Below, in pieces: positions 15,953 to 23,956 of a stretch of 64,000 nucleotides of DNA (positions are counted from its first letter, which is position 1; each line of letters begins with the position of its first letter). The stretch comes from Streptomyces sp. NBC_01314 (GTDB taxonomy: Bacteria > Actinomycetota > Actinomycetes > Streptomycetales > Streptomycetaceae), in NCBI RefSeq assembly GCF_041435215.1, contig NZ_CP108394.1:6572001-6636000 (forward strand). Reading direction: 5' to 3'. The notes below the pieces were generated by a model. That model saw only the letters and a program-made list of their open reading frames with translations. It was not told the origin of the DNA and did not search any database. Made by a program: the position numbers and the translations under genes.

Positions 15953-17277
15953 GGGCGGGTCCCGTGCGTCTCGGGGGCCTCGTGGGTCTCATGGGCGTCG
16001 GGGGTGCTGTGGCCGCGGGCGGTGAGCACCACCCCGACGGCGACCGCCACGGTCGCCACGATGCCCGCGGCCAGGACCGCCCCGCGGCCCAGGAACGTGC
16101 ACACGATCACGGCCAGCGTGGAGACGGGCAGCACGGTCTGCTGGGCCGTGCCCACCTTGTAGTGGCGGGCGTGCAGCGCCCACACGGAGAGGAGATACAG
16201 CGCCGTCGGCAGGGTCACCGCGGCGGACGCGGCCAGTGTGGAGATGTGCGCCTTGTGTACCGCCTGTTCCACCGCGACCTCCAGCCCGGCGCCGATCGCG
16301 GCCGCCGAGGCGAAGATCAGGTAGTGGCCGTAACCCCACAGGAAGCTCTCCTTGCTGGAGCGCAGATGACTGTGGATGGGAACGGTGAAGTAGACCCACC
16401 ATGCCGAGAACACGATCAGCAGTCCGCCCACCGCGATCGGCAGCAGCTCGCCCAGCGCTTCGTTGTCGTCCACCGCCGACTTCACGGCGACCGTCGCCGC
16501 CAGGATCGTCTCGCCGAGCACGATGATGGTGAACAGGCCGTACCGCTCGGCGATGTGATGCGGATGCCAGGACGTCTGGAAGCCCTTCTCCGCGTACACC
16601 GGGACGCACAGTTCGGCGATCACCATCGCCAGGAACAGCCAGGGTCTGGCCGGCTCCGGCAGCACCAGCAGCCCCAGCCAGCCGACCTGGCACAGCGCCA
16701 CACCGCCCGCGTACCGCAGCGCCGTTACCCGCTCGGCGCCCGTCGCGGTCCGTGCCGCCCGCAGCCACTGCGCTGTCATCGCCAGCCGCATGATCACGTA
16801 ACCGAGGACGATCAGCAGCCAGTCATGGTCCTCGAAGGCCCGGGTGACCCCGGCGGCGAGCACCAGCACACCGGCGATCTGGAGGAGGGTCACGAGCCGG
16901 TAGAGCACGTCGTCGTTGTCGTACGCCGAGGCGAACCAGGTGAAGTTCATCCAGGCCCACCAGATCGCGAAGAAGACCATCGCGTAGTTCACGACGCCCT
17001 CGGCCGCGTGCCCCTCCGCGACGGCGTGCACCAGTTGGATGCCTGCCTGGGCGACGGCGACGACGAAGCACAGGTCGAAGAAGAGCTCCAGCGGTGAGGC
17101 GACCCGGTGTTCCTCCCCACGTCCCCGCGCGACCAGCCTGCGCACGGGCGCCCGGCCGACGGAAGGGGAGGCGGAAGCCGAGGACGAGGACGAGGCCGGG
17201 GAGCTGGCCGGGGCCGTGCCAGAGCCTGGGCGTGGTTCCGGAGCCGAGGAGTTCGAGGGCGTGGAACTGGACGTCAT
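15949..17277 (-). CDS. Low temperature requirement A (LtrA) family membrane protein
   Basis: The 442-residue protein has a low-complexity Ser/Pro/Ala-rich N-terminus of about 50 residues and then the LtrA domain with about 11 helices. It opens HRVASPLELFFDLCFVVAVAQ and includes WAWMNFTWFASAYDNDDVLYR, HIAERYGLFTIIVLGETILA and ESFLWGYGHYLIFA. The family was named from Listeria cold growth, but the transported species is unknown. The start at ATG 17277 has no strong ribosome site. It is followed by the P1 peptidase with a four-base overlap, and diverges from a small acidic gene. Confidence 0.88.
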   Translation of the reverse strand: MTSSSTPSNSSAPEPRPGSGTAPASSPASSSSSASASPSVGRAPVRRLVARGRGEEHRVASPLELFFDLCFVVAVAQAGIQLVHAVAEGHAAEGVVNYAMVFFAIWWAWMNFTWFASAYDNDDVLYRLVTLLQIAGVLVLAAGVTRAFEDHDWLLIVLGYVIMRLAMTAQWLRAARTATGAERVTALRYAGGVALCQVGWLGLLVLPEPARPWLFLAMVIAELCVPVYAEKGFQTSWHPHHIAERYGLFTIIVLGETILAATVAVKSAVDDNEALGELLPIAVGGLLIVFSAWWVYFTVPIHSHLRSSKESFLWGYGHYLIFASAAAIGAGLEVAVEQAVHKAHISTLAASAAVTLPTALYLLSVWALHARHYKVGTAQQTVLPVSTLAVIVCTFLGRGAVLAAGIVATVAVAVGVVLTARGHSTPDAHETHEAPETHGTRP

Positions 17278-17440
17278 GGGGCCAAGCACACCAGAAAAGC
17301 GGGTGGAATTCCCGCTCGGGTGTTCACCAGTGCCCAGGTGGACCGAGGGAGTGCGCGGACGGGCCCGGTGAACGTGTGGGTGGGCCGGGGGAGGGGCTGC
17401 GGCGGGCCGCCGTTCGCGGTGGGGGCCGTACTCTGGAGGT

Positions 17441-17623
17441 ATGAGTACCGCTCCCGTCCCCGAACCGCGTGACCCCAAGGCCGCGCTGGTCTTCGACGAC
17501 CCGCTCAGTCGGCCGTCGTCCGACGACACGGACCACGGGTGGGGCGAACGAACCGGCGACGGCGGCGACAGCGCGGCCGACCTGAAGCGCTTCCTCGACG
17601 AGAAGCCGCCCCACCACATCTGA
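17441..17623 (+). CDS. Small acidic conserved protein, unknown function
   Basis: Sixty residues: MSTAPVPEPRDPKAALVFDD, a flexible Asp/Gly-rich middle, and a short helix AADLKRFLDEKPP. TGGAGGT precedes the ATG at a good distance, and codon bias is host-like, so it is probably real. No domain recognised. It is divergent from ltrA and converges with mscL. Confidence 0.6.
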   Translation: MSTAPVPEPRDPKAALVFDDPLSRPSSDDTDHGWGERTGDGGDSAADLKRFLDEKPPHHI

Positions 17624-17708
17624 CACCGCCGGCCGACGGCCTTGAGGCATCGGCACCGCTGACCGAAGACCCTGAGGGGTCGGCAACGCCGGCCAGGGGT
17701 CGGAGCTG

Positions 17709-18188
17709 CTACTCGCGGTCGTGGCCCGAGCCGCGCTGGGCCACCAGGGCGTCGCGGATCTCCTTGAGTACTTCCAGTTCGCTCACCTCGATGACTTCGT
17801 GCGTGCCCTCCTTCGCCTTCCGGCGGGCTTCCTGACGGGCCAGGTACTTGGCCATGGGGAGCACCATGAGGAAGTAGACGACGGCCGCGGTGATCACGAA
17901 GCTGAGCGTGGCGCCCAGCACCGAGCCCCACGCGATCTGGACACCGTTCGTCACCGTGCCGTCCGCGGCCGCCTTGCAGGGTTCCTTCACGCAGGTGGCA
18001 TAACTGTCGAGGTTCTTGGTGCCGATCGCCCCCACCAGTGGGTTGATGATTCCCTTCACCACCGAGTTGACGATGTTGGTGAATGCCGCGCCGATGACCA
18101 CGGCGACGGCCAGGTCGACGACGTTCCCCCGCGTCAGGAAAGCCTTGAAGCCCTCCCAGACGCTCGGCTTCTTCTTCTCGCTCACCAC
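17709..18188 (-). CDS. mscL: Large-conductance mechanosensitive channel MscL
   Basis: The 159-residue protein opens under membrane tension to release solutes during hypo-osmotic shock. It shows the conserved N-terminal amphipathic helix and TM1 (WEGFKAFLTRGNVVDLAVAV, then VIGAAFTNIVNSVVKGIINP), a periplasmic loop with two Cys (YATCVKEPCKA), TM2 (FVITAAVVYFLMVLPM) and a charged C-terminal helix. GTG at 18188 is used; a second GTG follows immediately. In Streptomyces it is usually near galU and sepX, as here. The SAF-domain gene lies upstream on the same strand. Confidence 0.95.
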   Translation of the reverse strand: MVSEKKKPSVWEGFKAFLTRGNVVDLAVAVVIGAAFTNIVNSVVKGIINPLVGAIGTKNLDSYATCVKEPCKAAADGTVTNGVQIAWGSVLGATLSFVITAAVVYFLMVLPMAKYLARQEARRKAKEGTHEVIEVSELEVLKEIRDALVAQRGSGHDRE

Positions 18189-18341
18189 GAGGCCCCTCTG
18201 CGCTGATTGTGGAACAAATGACTCCGCAACCTACGTCAGGGCCGGGCCAGGGTGTCCAATTGGGTCCCCCCATCGTGGGACTTGACGGGTAGCGGCCGGC
18301 GTTCTGAGCGCCGGTGCCGGTGCCGGTGTCAGGGTTCGCGG

Positions 18342-18980
18342 TCACCACAGCGTCACCGCCAGGCGGGACGTGGCGCCCGCGCCGGCCAGCCGGGCAGCGG
18401 TGCGGCGGGGCACGGTCAGGACGACCAGGGCTCCGCTCTCTGTGGCGTCGGCGGTCGGAACCTTGGAGACGCGGGCGCCGCGGGCGACGACCCGTGCGGC
18501 ACCGGCGCCCGTCGCGGACTCCTCGGCCGCGATCACGTCGACGCGGTCGCCGGGGCGCAGCAGCCGTACCGTCGCGCCGTCGGCGATCCGGACCGGCGCG
18601 GTCACCGTCTCGACGGTGGTGGGGCGCCCGGGGACCGGGTCGGCCACCGGGTGACCCCTGACCCGTTCGGCTTCCCGCGGCCCAGCCCCCGTCGCCAACA
18701 GGGCGGCGGCGGTAACCGCCAGGCCGGCGGCCAGGGCTCGCCTCCGGCAACGGGCGAGGCGGCGGAGCCGGTGTGCTCCGCCGCGTACCCGTAGCGGGGC
18801 GAAGTGAGGGACCTCGCAGGTGGGAGGGGCGTCGGTGCCGGGTGGACCGGCGGCCCAGGAGGGAAGGCGTACGGATGTGGGTGGGGACGAGTGCGGGGGA
18901 GTGAACGAGGGTGTGGACGTGGATGAGTACGAGGGCGAGAGCGCGGACGCGGACGACGGACGGGAGGGCGGACGGGACAT
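18342..18980 (-). CDS. SAF-domain (CpaB/RcpC-like) exported protein
   Basis: The 212-residue protein has a Ser/Pro-rich N-terminus, a basic stretch then one membrane helix (RALAAGLAVTAAALLATGAG), and a C-terminal SAF-type domain (VETVTAPVRIADGATVRLLR; PGDRVDVIAA; ALVVLTVPRRTAARLAGA) resembling the CpaB/RcpC Flp-pilus assembly family. No other pilus gene is near, so a pilus role is uncertain. ATG at 18980 (MSRPPSRPSS) follows AGGTGG and is preferred over the longer frame. It may be cotranscribed with mscL. Confidence 0.7.
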   Translation of the reverse strand: MSRPPSRPSSASALSPSYSSTSTPSFTPPHSSPPTSVRLPSWAAGPPGTDAPPTCEVPHFAPLRVRGGAHRLRRLARCRRRALAAGLAVTAAALLATGAGPREAERVRGHPVADPVPGRPTTVETVTAPVRIADGATVRLLRPGDRVDVIAAEESATGAGAARVVARGARVSKVPTADATESGALVVLTVPRRTAARLAGAGATSRLAVTLW

Positions 18981-19119
18981 AGGGGCACCACCTGCTGTGT
19001 GGGATCGGCTTGCGGTCCCACGATGAGGCTTCGCGGCGGAGCCCGCTGAAGCCTGTGGACTACCCACCGGCTGTGGAAAACCCCGCCACCCGAACGAGTA
19101 GTTCCGCTAGCTCCGCCCG

Positions 19120-19156
19120 GGCTGTCGCACCACTCCCGCCCCGGCTGTCGCACCAC
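19120..19156. repeat. 14-bp direct repeat
   Basis: GGCTGTCGCACCAC occurs at 19120-19133 and again at 19143-19156 (period 23) between the phosphorylase stop and the SAF gene. Role unknown. Confidence 0.5.
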
Positions 19157-19189
19157 CCGCGCCCTGGGCATGCCGATGAGGCCGCGCCG

Positions 19190-20101
19190 TCACGGCAGTT
19201 CGAAGCCCGGGTCCATCCCGCCCAGTGCCTTTGTGCACAGGCACTCGCGGCTGTCGTTCGGCGGGAGGGCGGCGACCGCGTCGAAGAGGACCCCCCGCAG
19301 CCGGTCGACGTTCGCGGCGAAGACCTGGAGGACTTCCTCGTGGGAGACGCCCTCGCCGGTCTCGGCGCCGGCGTCGAGGTCGGTGACGAGGGTCAGGGAG
19401 GTGTAGCAGAGTTCGAGTTCGCGGGCGAGGACGGCCTCGGGGTGGCCGGTCATGCCGACGACGGACCAGCCCTGGGCCTGATGCCACAGGGACTCGGCGC
19501 GGGTGGAGAAACGGGGGCCCTCGATCACGACCAGGGTGCCGCCGTCCACCGGTTCCCACTCGCGCCCACGCGCCGCTTCGAGGGCGGCCTTGCGGCCGAC
19601 GGGGCAGTAGGGGTCGGCGAGCGAGACGTGGACGACGTTGGGGATGGCCCCGCCGGGCAGCGGGAGGCCGTCGAAGTAGGTCTGGGTGCGGGACTTCGTG
19701 CGGTCCACCAGCTGGTCCGGAACGAGGAGGGTGCCTGGTCCGTGCTCCGGCCGCAGACCGCCCACCGCGCACGGGCCGAGCACCTGGCGCGCGCCGACGG
19801 AACGCAGGGCCCACAGGTTGGCCCGGTAGTTGATGCGGTGCGGCGGCAGGTGGTGGCCGCGGCCGTGGCGCGGGAGGAAGGCGACCCGGCGGCCCGCGAT
19901 CTCACCGAGGAAGAGGGAGTCGCTGGGCGGTCCGTAAGGGGTGTCGACCTGTATCTCGGTCACGTCGTCGAGGAACGAGTAGAAACCCGACCCGCCGATG
20001 ACGCCGATCTCTGCCAGGCCTGTCCCCGCCGCGCCGCCGTCTGCCGTGGCGGCTCCGCTTGCCGGCCCCGCCCCGTGCTCCCCGTGCTCCGTGTTCGCCA
20101 T
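19190..20101 (-). CDS. mtnP: S-methyl-5'-thioadenosine phosphorylase family protein (MTAP/PNP family 2)
   Basis: The 303-residue enzyme cleaves methylthioadenosine (or a related purine nucleoside) with phosphate in methionine salvage. Motifs: IGVIGGSGFYSFLDD at the N-terminus, VAFLPRHGRGHHLPPHRINYRANLWAL (phosphate/ribose site), VVIEGPRFSTRAESLWHQAQGW and GMTGHPEAVLARELELCYTSLTLVTDLDAG. An N-terminal Gly/Ala-rich extension of about 28 residues is not conserved in the family. MTAP versus PNP specificity cannot be fixed here. It sits alone between small genes on the same strand. Confidence 0.88.
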   Translation of the reverse strand: MANTEHGEHGAGPASGAATADGGAAGTGLAEIGVIGGSGFYSFLDDVTEIQVDTPYGPPSDSLFLGEIAGRRVAFLPRHGRGHHLPPHRINYRANLWALRSVGARQVLGPCAVGGLRPEHGPGTLLVPDQLVDRTKSRTQTYFDGLPLPGGAIPNVVHVSLADPYCPVGRKAALEAARGREWEPVDGGTLVVIEGPRFSTRAESLWHQAQGWSVVGMTGHPEAVLARELELCYTSLTLVTDLDAGAETGEGVSHEEVLQVFAANVDRLRGVLFDAVAALPPNDSRECLCTKALGGMDPGFELP

Positions 20102-20134
20102 GCCCGCACCCTAACCGGGCCGGGAAACGCCGAA

Positions 20135-20165
20135 GACCCCGCCGTCGTCGTACGACGGCAGGGTC
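20135..20165. terminator. Hairpin between fmdB-like and mtnP genes
   Basis: Arms GCCGTCGT/ACGACGGC with an outer GACCC/GGGTC pair form a compact stem-loop just after the fmdB-like stop. Confidence 0.65.
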
Positions 20166-20178
20166 CCGGACGGAAGTG

Positions 20179-20505
20179 CTAGGCGGCCGAGGAACTGCTG
20201 GTGGAGGAGGAGCCCGAGGACGACGACTTCGACTCGGAGGACGACGAAGACGAAGAGGACTTCGTGTCGGAGGACGACTTCGCGTCCGACGAGGACTTCG
20301 CCGTCGCCGGGCTGCTGCTCGACGAGGAGCCGCGGCTGTCGTTCCGGTAGAAACCGGAGCCCTTGAAGACGATGCCGACCGCGGAGAACACCTTCTTGAG
20401 GCGGCCACTGCAGTTGGGGCACTCGGTCAGGGCGTCGTCGGTGAACTTCTGCACCGCTTCGAGGCCCTCACCGCATTCGGTGCACTGGTACTGGTACGTC
20501 GGCAC
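20179..20505 (-). CDS. FmdB-family zinc ribbon protein with Ser-rich tail
   Basis: The 108-residue protein has an N-terminal FmdB/CxxC zinc ribbon: MPTYQYQCTECGEGLEAVQK and LTECPNCSGRLKKVFSAVGIVFKGSGFYRND. The second half is a low-complexity Ser/Lys/Asp tail (SSSDAKSSSDTKSSS), probably disordered. GTG start with AGGAGGA upstream. A near-perfect CIRCE element sits between the promoter and the ribosome site, so HrcA should repress it and heat shock should induce it. The molecular function of the family is not established. Confidence 0.9.
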   Translation of the reverse strand: MPTYQYQCTECGEGLEAVQKFTDDALTECPNCSGRLKKVFSAVGIVFKGSGFYRNDSRGSSSSSSPATAKSSSDAKSSSDTKSSSSSSSSESKSSSSGSSSTSSSSAA

Positions 20506-20517
20506 TGGCTCTTCCTC

Positions 20518-20544
20518 CTGGCACTCTCACTCGATGAGTGCTAA
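20518..20544 (-). promoter_or_regulatory. CIRCE element (HrcA operator)
   Basis: Read on the minus strand it is TTAGCACTC, a 9-bp spacer, then GAGTGCCAG. The left arm is identical to CIRCE and the right arm matches 7 of 9. It begins 13 bp upstream of the fmdB-like start codon, a normal position for HrcA control. Confidence 0.88.
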
Positions 20545-20575
20545 CGACAGTCCATACTGACCTATTCCCCGGGTA

Positions 20576-21856
20576 TCAGTCCACTGTCACCGGCACTCGG
20601 TGACCGACGACACGCGCGACGGTGAGGCTCCGGGGCCTGCCCGCCAGCCGTGTACGCAGCGCGAACAGGGTCCCCAGGGCCAGTGCCGTACCGGCCGCAG
20701 GCACCAGGAATCCGGCGCCGGCCCACAGCTCGTCCTCCAACTGTCCGGCTGCCGTGACGGCGGCCGCCTGGCCGAGCGCGACCGCGCCGGTCAGCCAGGT
20801 GAAGGCCTCCGTGCGGGCGCCGGACGGGACCAGGGAGTCGACCAGCGTGTAGCCGGTGATCAGGGCGGGGGCGATGCACATGCCGACCAGCAGGCCGAGC
20901 GTGGCGAGAACGAGCACGGAGTCGGCCGTCCACAGGGCGGAGGCCACCAGGGCGAGGGCCGTGTAGCCGACGATCAGGCGCCGCTGGGGGGCGACCTTCC
21001 ACGCGATCGCACCGCAGACGACGCCGGAGAGCATGTTGCCGGCGGCGAAGACGCCGTACAGGACGCCGTTCAGGCCGGGCTCGCCGATCGACTCGGAGAA
21101 GGCGGCGAGCGAGACCTGCATGCCGCCGAAGACGGAGCCGATGCCCAGGAAGGTGACGATCAGGACGCGCACCCCGGGGACGGACAGGGCGGAGACGTGC
21201 TCCACGCGCGCGTGTGCCACGGGGACGACCTTGGGCTGGGTGCCGCGCTGCGCGGCGAACAGCAGGCCGCCGATCAGGGTGAGACCGGCCTCGGTGAACA
21301 GGCCGGCGGCCGGGTGCACGGCGGTGCAGAGCGCGGTCGCGACCAGCGGGCCGAGCACGAAGGTCAGCTCGTCGGTGACGGACTCGAAGGCGGCGGCGGT
21401 GCTCGTCAGGGGCGAGTCCTGGAGCTTGACGCCCCAGCGGGCCCGCACCATGGGGCCGATCTGCGGCACCGAGGCTCCCGTCGGCACGGCGGCGACGAAC
21501 AGCGCCCACAAGGGGGCGCCCGTCAGGGCCAGCGCCGTCAGGGAGAGGCCCGCCGCCGCGTGGACGAGGATGCCGGGGATCAGGACGGCCCGCTGACCGT
21601 GACGGTCGGCGAGACGGCCGCTGTAGGGGGCGAACACCGCCATGGAGACACCGGTGGCGGCGGCCACGGCGCCGGCCGCCCCGTACGAGCCGGTGGTGTG
21701 CTGGACCAGCAGCACGATGGAGATGGTCAGCATGGCGAACGGCTGGCGGGCCGCGAAGCCGGGCAGGAGGAACGTCCACGCGCCACGGGTGCGTAGCAGC
21801 TGCCCGTAGCCCGGGCGGGACGCCTTCGAGGTGTTCGAGGTGACCGTGGATGCCAC
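20576..21856 (-). CDS. MFS transporter, 12 TM
   Basis: The 426-residue permease has about 12 helices and the motif A-like loop GRLADRHGQRAVL after TM2. It opens STVTSNTSKASRPGYGQLLR before TM1. GTG at 21856 follows GGAAAGG and is preferred to the upstream start at 21901, which would add an Arg-rich leader. The sequence resembles sugar-efflux or drug-like MFS proteins without clear family signatures. Downstream is the CIRCE-regulated fmdB-like gene, 70 bp away on the same strand. Confidence 0.85.
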   Translation of the reverse strand: MASTVTSNTSKASRPGYGQLLRTRGAWTFLLPGFAARQPFAMLTISIVLLVQHTTGSYGAAGAVAAATGVSMAVFAPYSGRLADRHGQRAVLIPGILVHAAAGLSLTALALTGAPLWALFVAAVPTGASVPQIGPMVRARWGVKLQDSPLTSTAAAFESVTDELTFVLGPLVATALCTAVHPAAGLFTEAGLTLIGGLLFAAQRGTQPKVVPVAHARVEHVSALSVPGVRVLIVTFLGIGSVFGGMQVSLAAFSESIGEPGLNGVLYGVFAAGNMLSGVVCGAIAWKVAPQRRLIVGYTALALVASALWTADSVLVLATLGLLVGMCIAPALITGYTLVDSLVPSGARTEAFTWLTGAVALGQAAAVTAAGQLEDELWAGAGFLVPAAGTALALGTLFALRTRLAGRPRSLTVARVVGHRVPVTVD

Positions 21857-22121
21857 GGCCGTGCCTTTCCGCCGCCTGGTAGCGCGCCCGTGCGGGGGCA
21901 CCGAGAGCTGTCCTCTTGCGCTACTGCGGTAGATGCCGGGCCCACGGAAGAGGGGGCGTGACGGCCGCCATACGGTCGCGCCAGCTCTGCGTCAGGCAGA
22001 GTTGGTCCGATCAAGTGCGCCTTCATCGTACAGGGGGATCGATCGGTTCACCTGTGAAAGTGAGCACTATGGGCGGCCGCACCCCTGATTCCGGAAGGTG
22101 TGAACGGGAGGAAACCTGCGC

Positions 22122-23636
22122 TTAACGACGGGAGTCGCCGTTCCCGTTCCCCGTGCCCAGCCAGTCGGCCAGCTTGCCGCCCTGGCCGACGGCCCTGAGG
22201 CGGCGTTCGGCCTGGTCCCGGACGGGATCCGTGGCGACGACGAGCAGCTCGTCGCCGCGTCGCAGCACCGTGGTCGGCAGCGGCACGAAGGACGTGCCGC
22301 CGCGTACGACGAGGGTGACGGCGGCGCCCGCGGGAAGCCGGAGCTCGTTGACCTCGACGCCGTGCATACGTGACTTCTCGGGGATCGCGACGGACAGCAG
22401 ATGGCCGCGCAGCCGCTCCAGGGGGGCCGATTCGATGCCGAGGTCGGCGGCCTCGTCGCCGGAGCCACGCAGGCGCAGCTTGCGGGCCAGCCAGGGCAGC
22501 GTCGGTCCCTGGACGAGGGTGTAGACGACGACCAGCACGAAGACGATGTTGAAGATCCGGCGGCTGCCCTCGACGCCGCTCACCATGGGGATCGTCGCCA
22601 GGATGATGGGCACCGCGCCGCGCAGCCCGGCCCATGACAGCAGTGTCTGCTCGCGCCACGGAACCCGGAACGGCGTGAGCGCGACGATGACGCTCAGCGG
22701 TCGCGCCACCATGGTCAGCACCAGGCCGATGACGAGCGCGGGCCAGATGTCGTCGGCCAGGTCGTGCGGGGTGACGAGCAGCCCGAGCAGGACGAACATG
22801 CCGATCTGGGCGATCCAGCCGACTCCCTCGGCGAAGCCACGCGTGGCCGGCCAGTGGGGCAGCTTGGCGTTGCCGAGGACCATGGAGGCCAGGTAGACGG
22901 CGAGGAAGCCGCTGCCGTGGGCCAGGGCGCCGGCCGCGTACGCGGCGACGGCGATGGCCATGACGGCGATCGGGTAGAGGCCGGAGGCGGGCAGCGCCAC
23001 ATGCCGCAGGCCCCAGGAACCCAGCCAGCCCACGGCGAGCCCGATGGCGGCGCCGATCGCCAGTTCCAGCCCTATCTCCCCGATCAGGGCGTACCAGTGC
23101 TCGACCGGACCGGCCATGGAGAGCGAGGCGACGAGGATGACCACCGGGGCGTCGTTGAAGCCGGACTCGGCCTCCAGGGTGCCCGTCACGCGCGCGGGGA
23201 GGGGGATCTTGCGCAGCACGGAGAAGACGGCCGCCGCGTCCGTGGAGGACACGACCGCGCCGATGATGAGTGACTGTCGCCACTCCAGCCCGATCAGATA
23301 GTGCGCACCCGCGGCCGTGACGCCGACGCTGACCGCGACTCCGACCAGCGCCAGTGAGCTGGCGGCCGGCAGGGCCGGCTTGATCTCCTTCCACTTCGTG
23401 CCGAGGCCGCCCTCCGCGAGGATCACGACGAGGGCCGCGTAGCCGATGACCTGGGTCAGTTCGGCGTTGTTGAAGTGGATGTCGCCGATGCCGTCCTGGC
23501 CCATGGCGATGCCGATGCCCAGGTAGACGAGCAGGCTGGGGAGCCCGCTGCGCGACGAGATCCGGACCGCGGCGACCGCGATCAACAGGACGAGCGAGCA
23601 GACGAGCAGGAGCTGGTTGAGGTCGTGGACAGTCAG
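22122..23636 (-). CDS. K+/H+ or Na+/H+ antiporter (CPA1, NhaP2/CvrA-like) with TrkA-C domain
   Basis: About 504 residues. The first 390 form a 12-13 helix cation/proton exchanger (LLVYLGIGIAMGQDGIG; GAVVSSTDAAAVFSVLR with the conserved Asp; GTLEAESGFNDAPVVILVAS; LSWAGLRGAVPIILA). The C-terminus is a regulatory TrkA-C domain (GVEVNELRLPAGAAVTLVVR; TVLRRGDELLVVAT). Family alignment begins at TVHDLNQLLLVCS. The only start there is CTG at 23636, with GAAAGG nine bases upstream; an ATG at 23723 would add a 29-residue basic leader. Confidence 0.85.
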   Translation of the reverse strand: MTVHDLNQLLLVCSLVLLIAVAAVRISSRSGLPSLLVYLGIGIAMGQDGIGDIHFNNAELTQVIGYAALVVILAEGGLGTKWKEIKPALPAASSLALVGVAVSVGVTAAGAHYLIGLEWRQSLIIGAVVSSTDAAAVFSVLRKIPLPARVTGTLEAESGFNDAPVVILVASLSMAGPVEHWYALIGEIGLELAIGAAIGLAVGWLGSWGLRHVALPASGLYPIAVMAIAVAAYAAGALAHGSGFLAVYLASMVLGNAKLPHWPATRGFAEGVGWIAQIGMFVLLGLLVTPHDLADDIWPALVIGLVLTMVARPLSVIVALTPFRVPWREQTLLSWAGLRGAVPIILATIPMVSGVEGSRRIFNIVFVLVVVYTLVQGPTLPWLARKLRLRGSGDEAADLGIESAPLERLRGHLLSVAIPEKSRMHGVEVNELRLPAGAAVTLVVRGGTSFVPLPTTVLRRGDELLVVATDPVRDQAERRLRAVGQGGKLADWLGTGNGNGDSRR

Positions 23637-23956
23637 AGGGCCGTACCTTTCTCGCCGAACCGCACGTGGTTTCCGAGTGGGGATGCCGAGCACTGGATGC
23701 GGGGCACACGCGCGTGTGGGCATGTGGAGCCGATCACGGAAACCGTGCGGTTGCGGTTACGTCAGTGCAAGTACTTCGTTACCTTACCTAACTCTTGACG
23801 ATTTCTTGACGCTAGCGAGGGCAAGATCGAACAGCCGTCCGCGCCAGTTCCCGACTCCGCGTCAAGTCGCGTCGGGCCCTGCGCCTATGGTTGCTCCAGC
23901 GTTCAGTACAAAGCACAGCCCGACCTGCCGCTCGTGTTAGGACAGCAAGGACAGCG
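23637..23956. promoter_or_regulatory. Divergent promoter region, antiporter / penicillin acylase
   Basis: This 320-bp gap between divergent genes is AT-richer near 23750-23830. It holds two TTGACG hexamers, at 23795-23800 and 23806-23811, which are plausible -35 elements, though no good -10 is spaced for the plus strand. Nothing else recognised. Confidence 0.35.

Noticed and set aside
17278..18750. Upstream extension of the LtrA frame to 933 residues
   Set aside because: It runs antisense-frame through mscL and the SAF gene; a credible ATG at 17277 precedes the LtrA domain.
23740..23800. Iron-box-like sequence (minus strand TTAGGTAAGGTAACG)
   Set aside because: Matches the DmdR/IdeR consensus only in the first part and the flanking genes are not iron-related.
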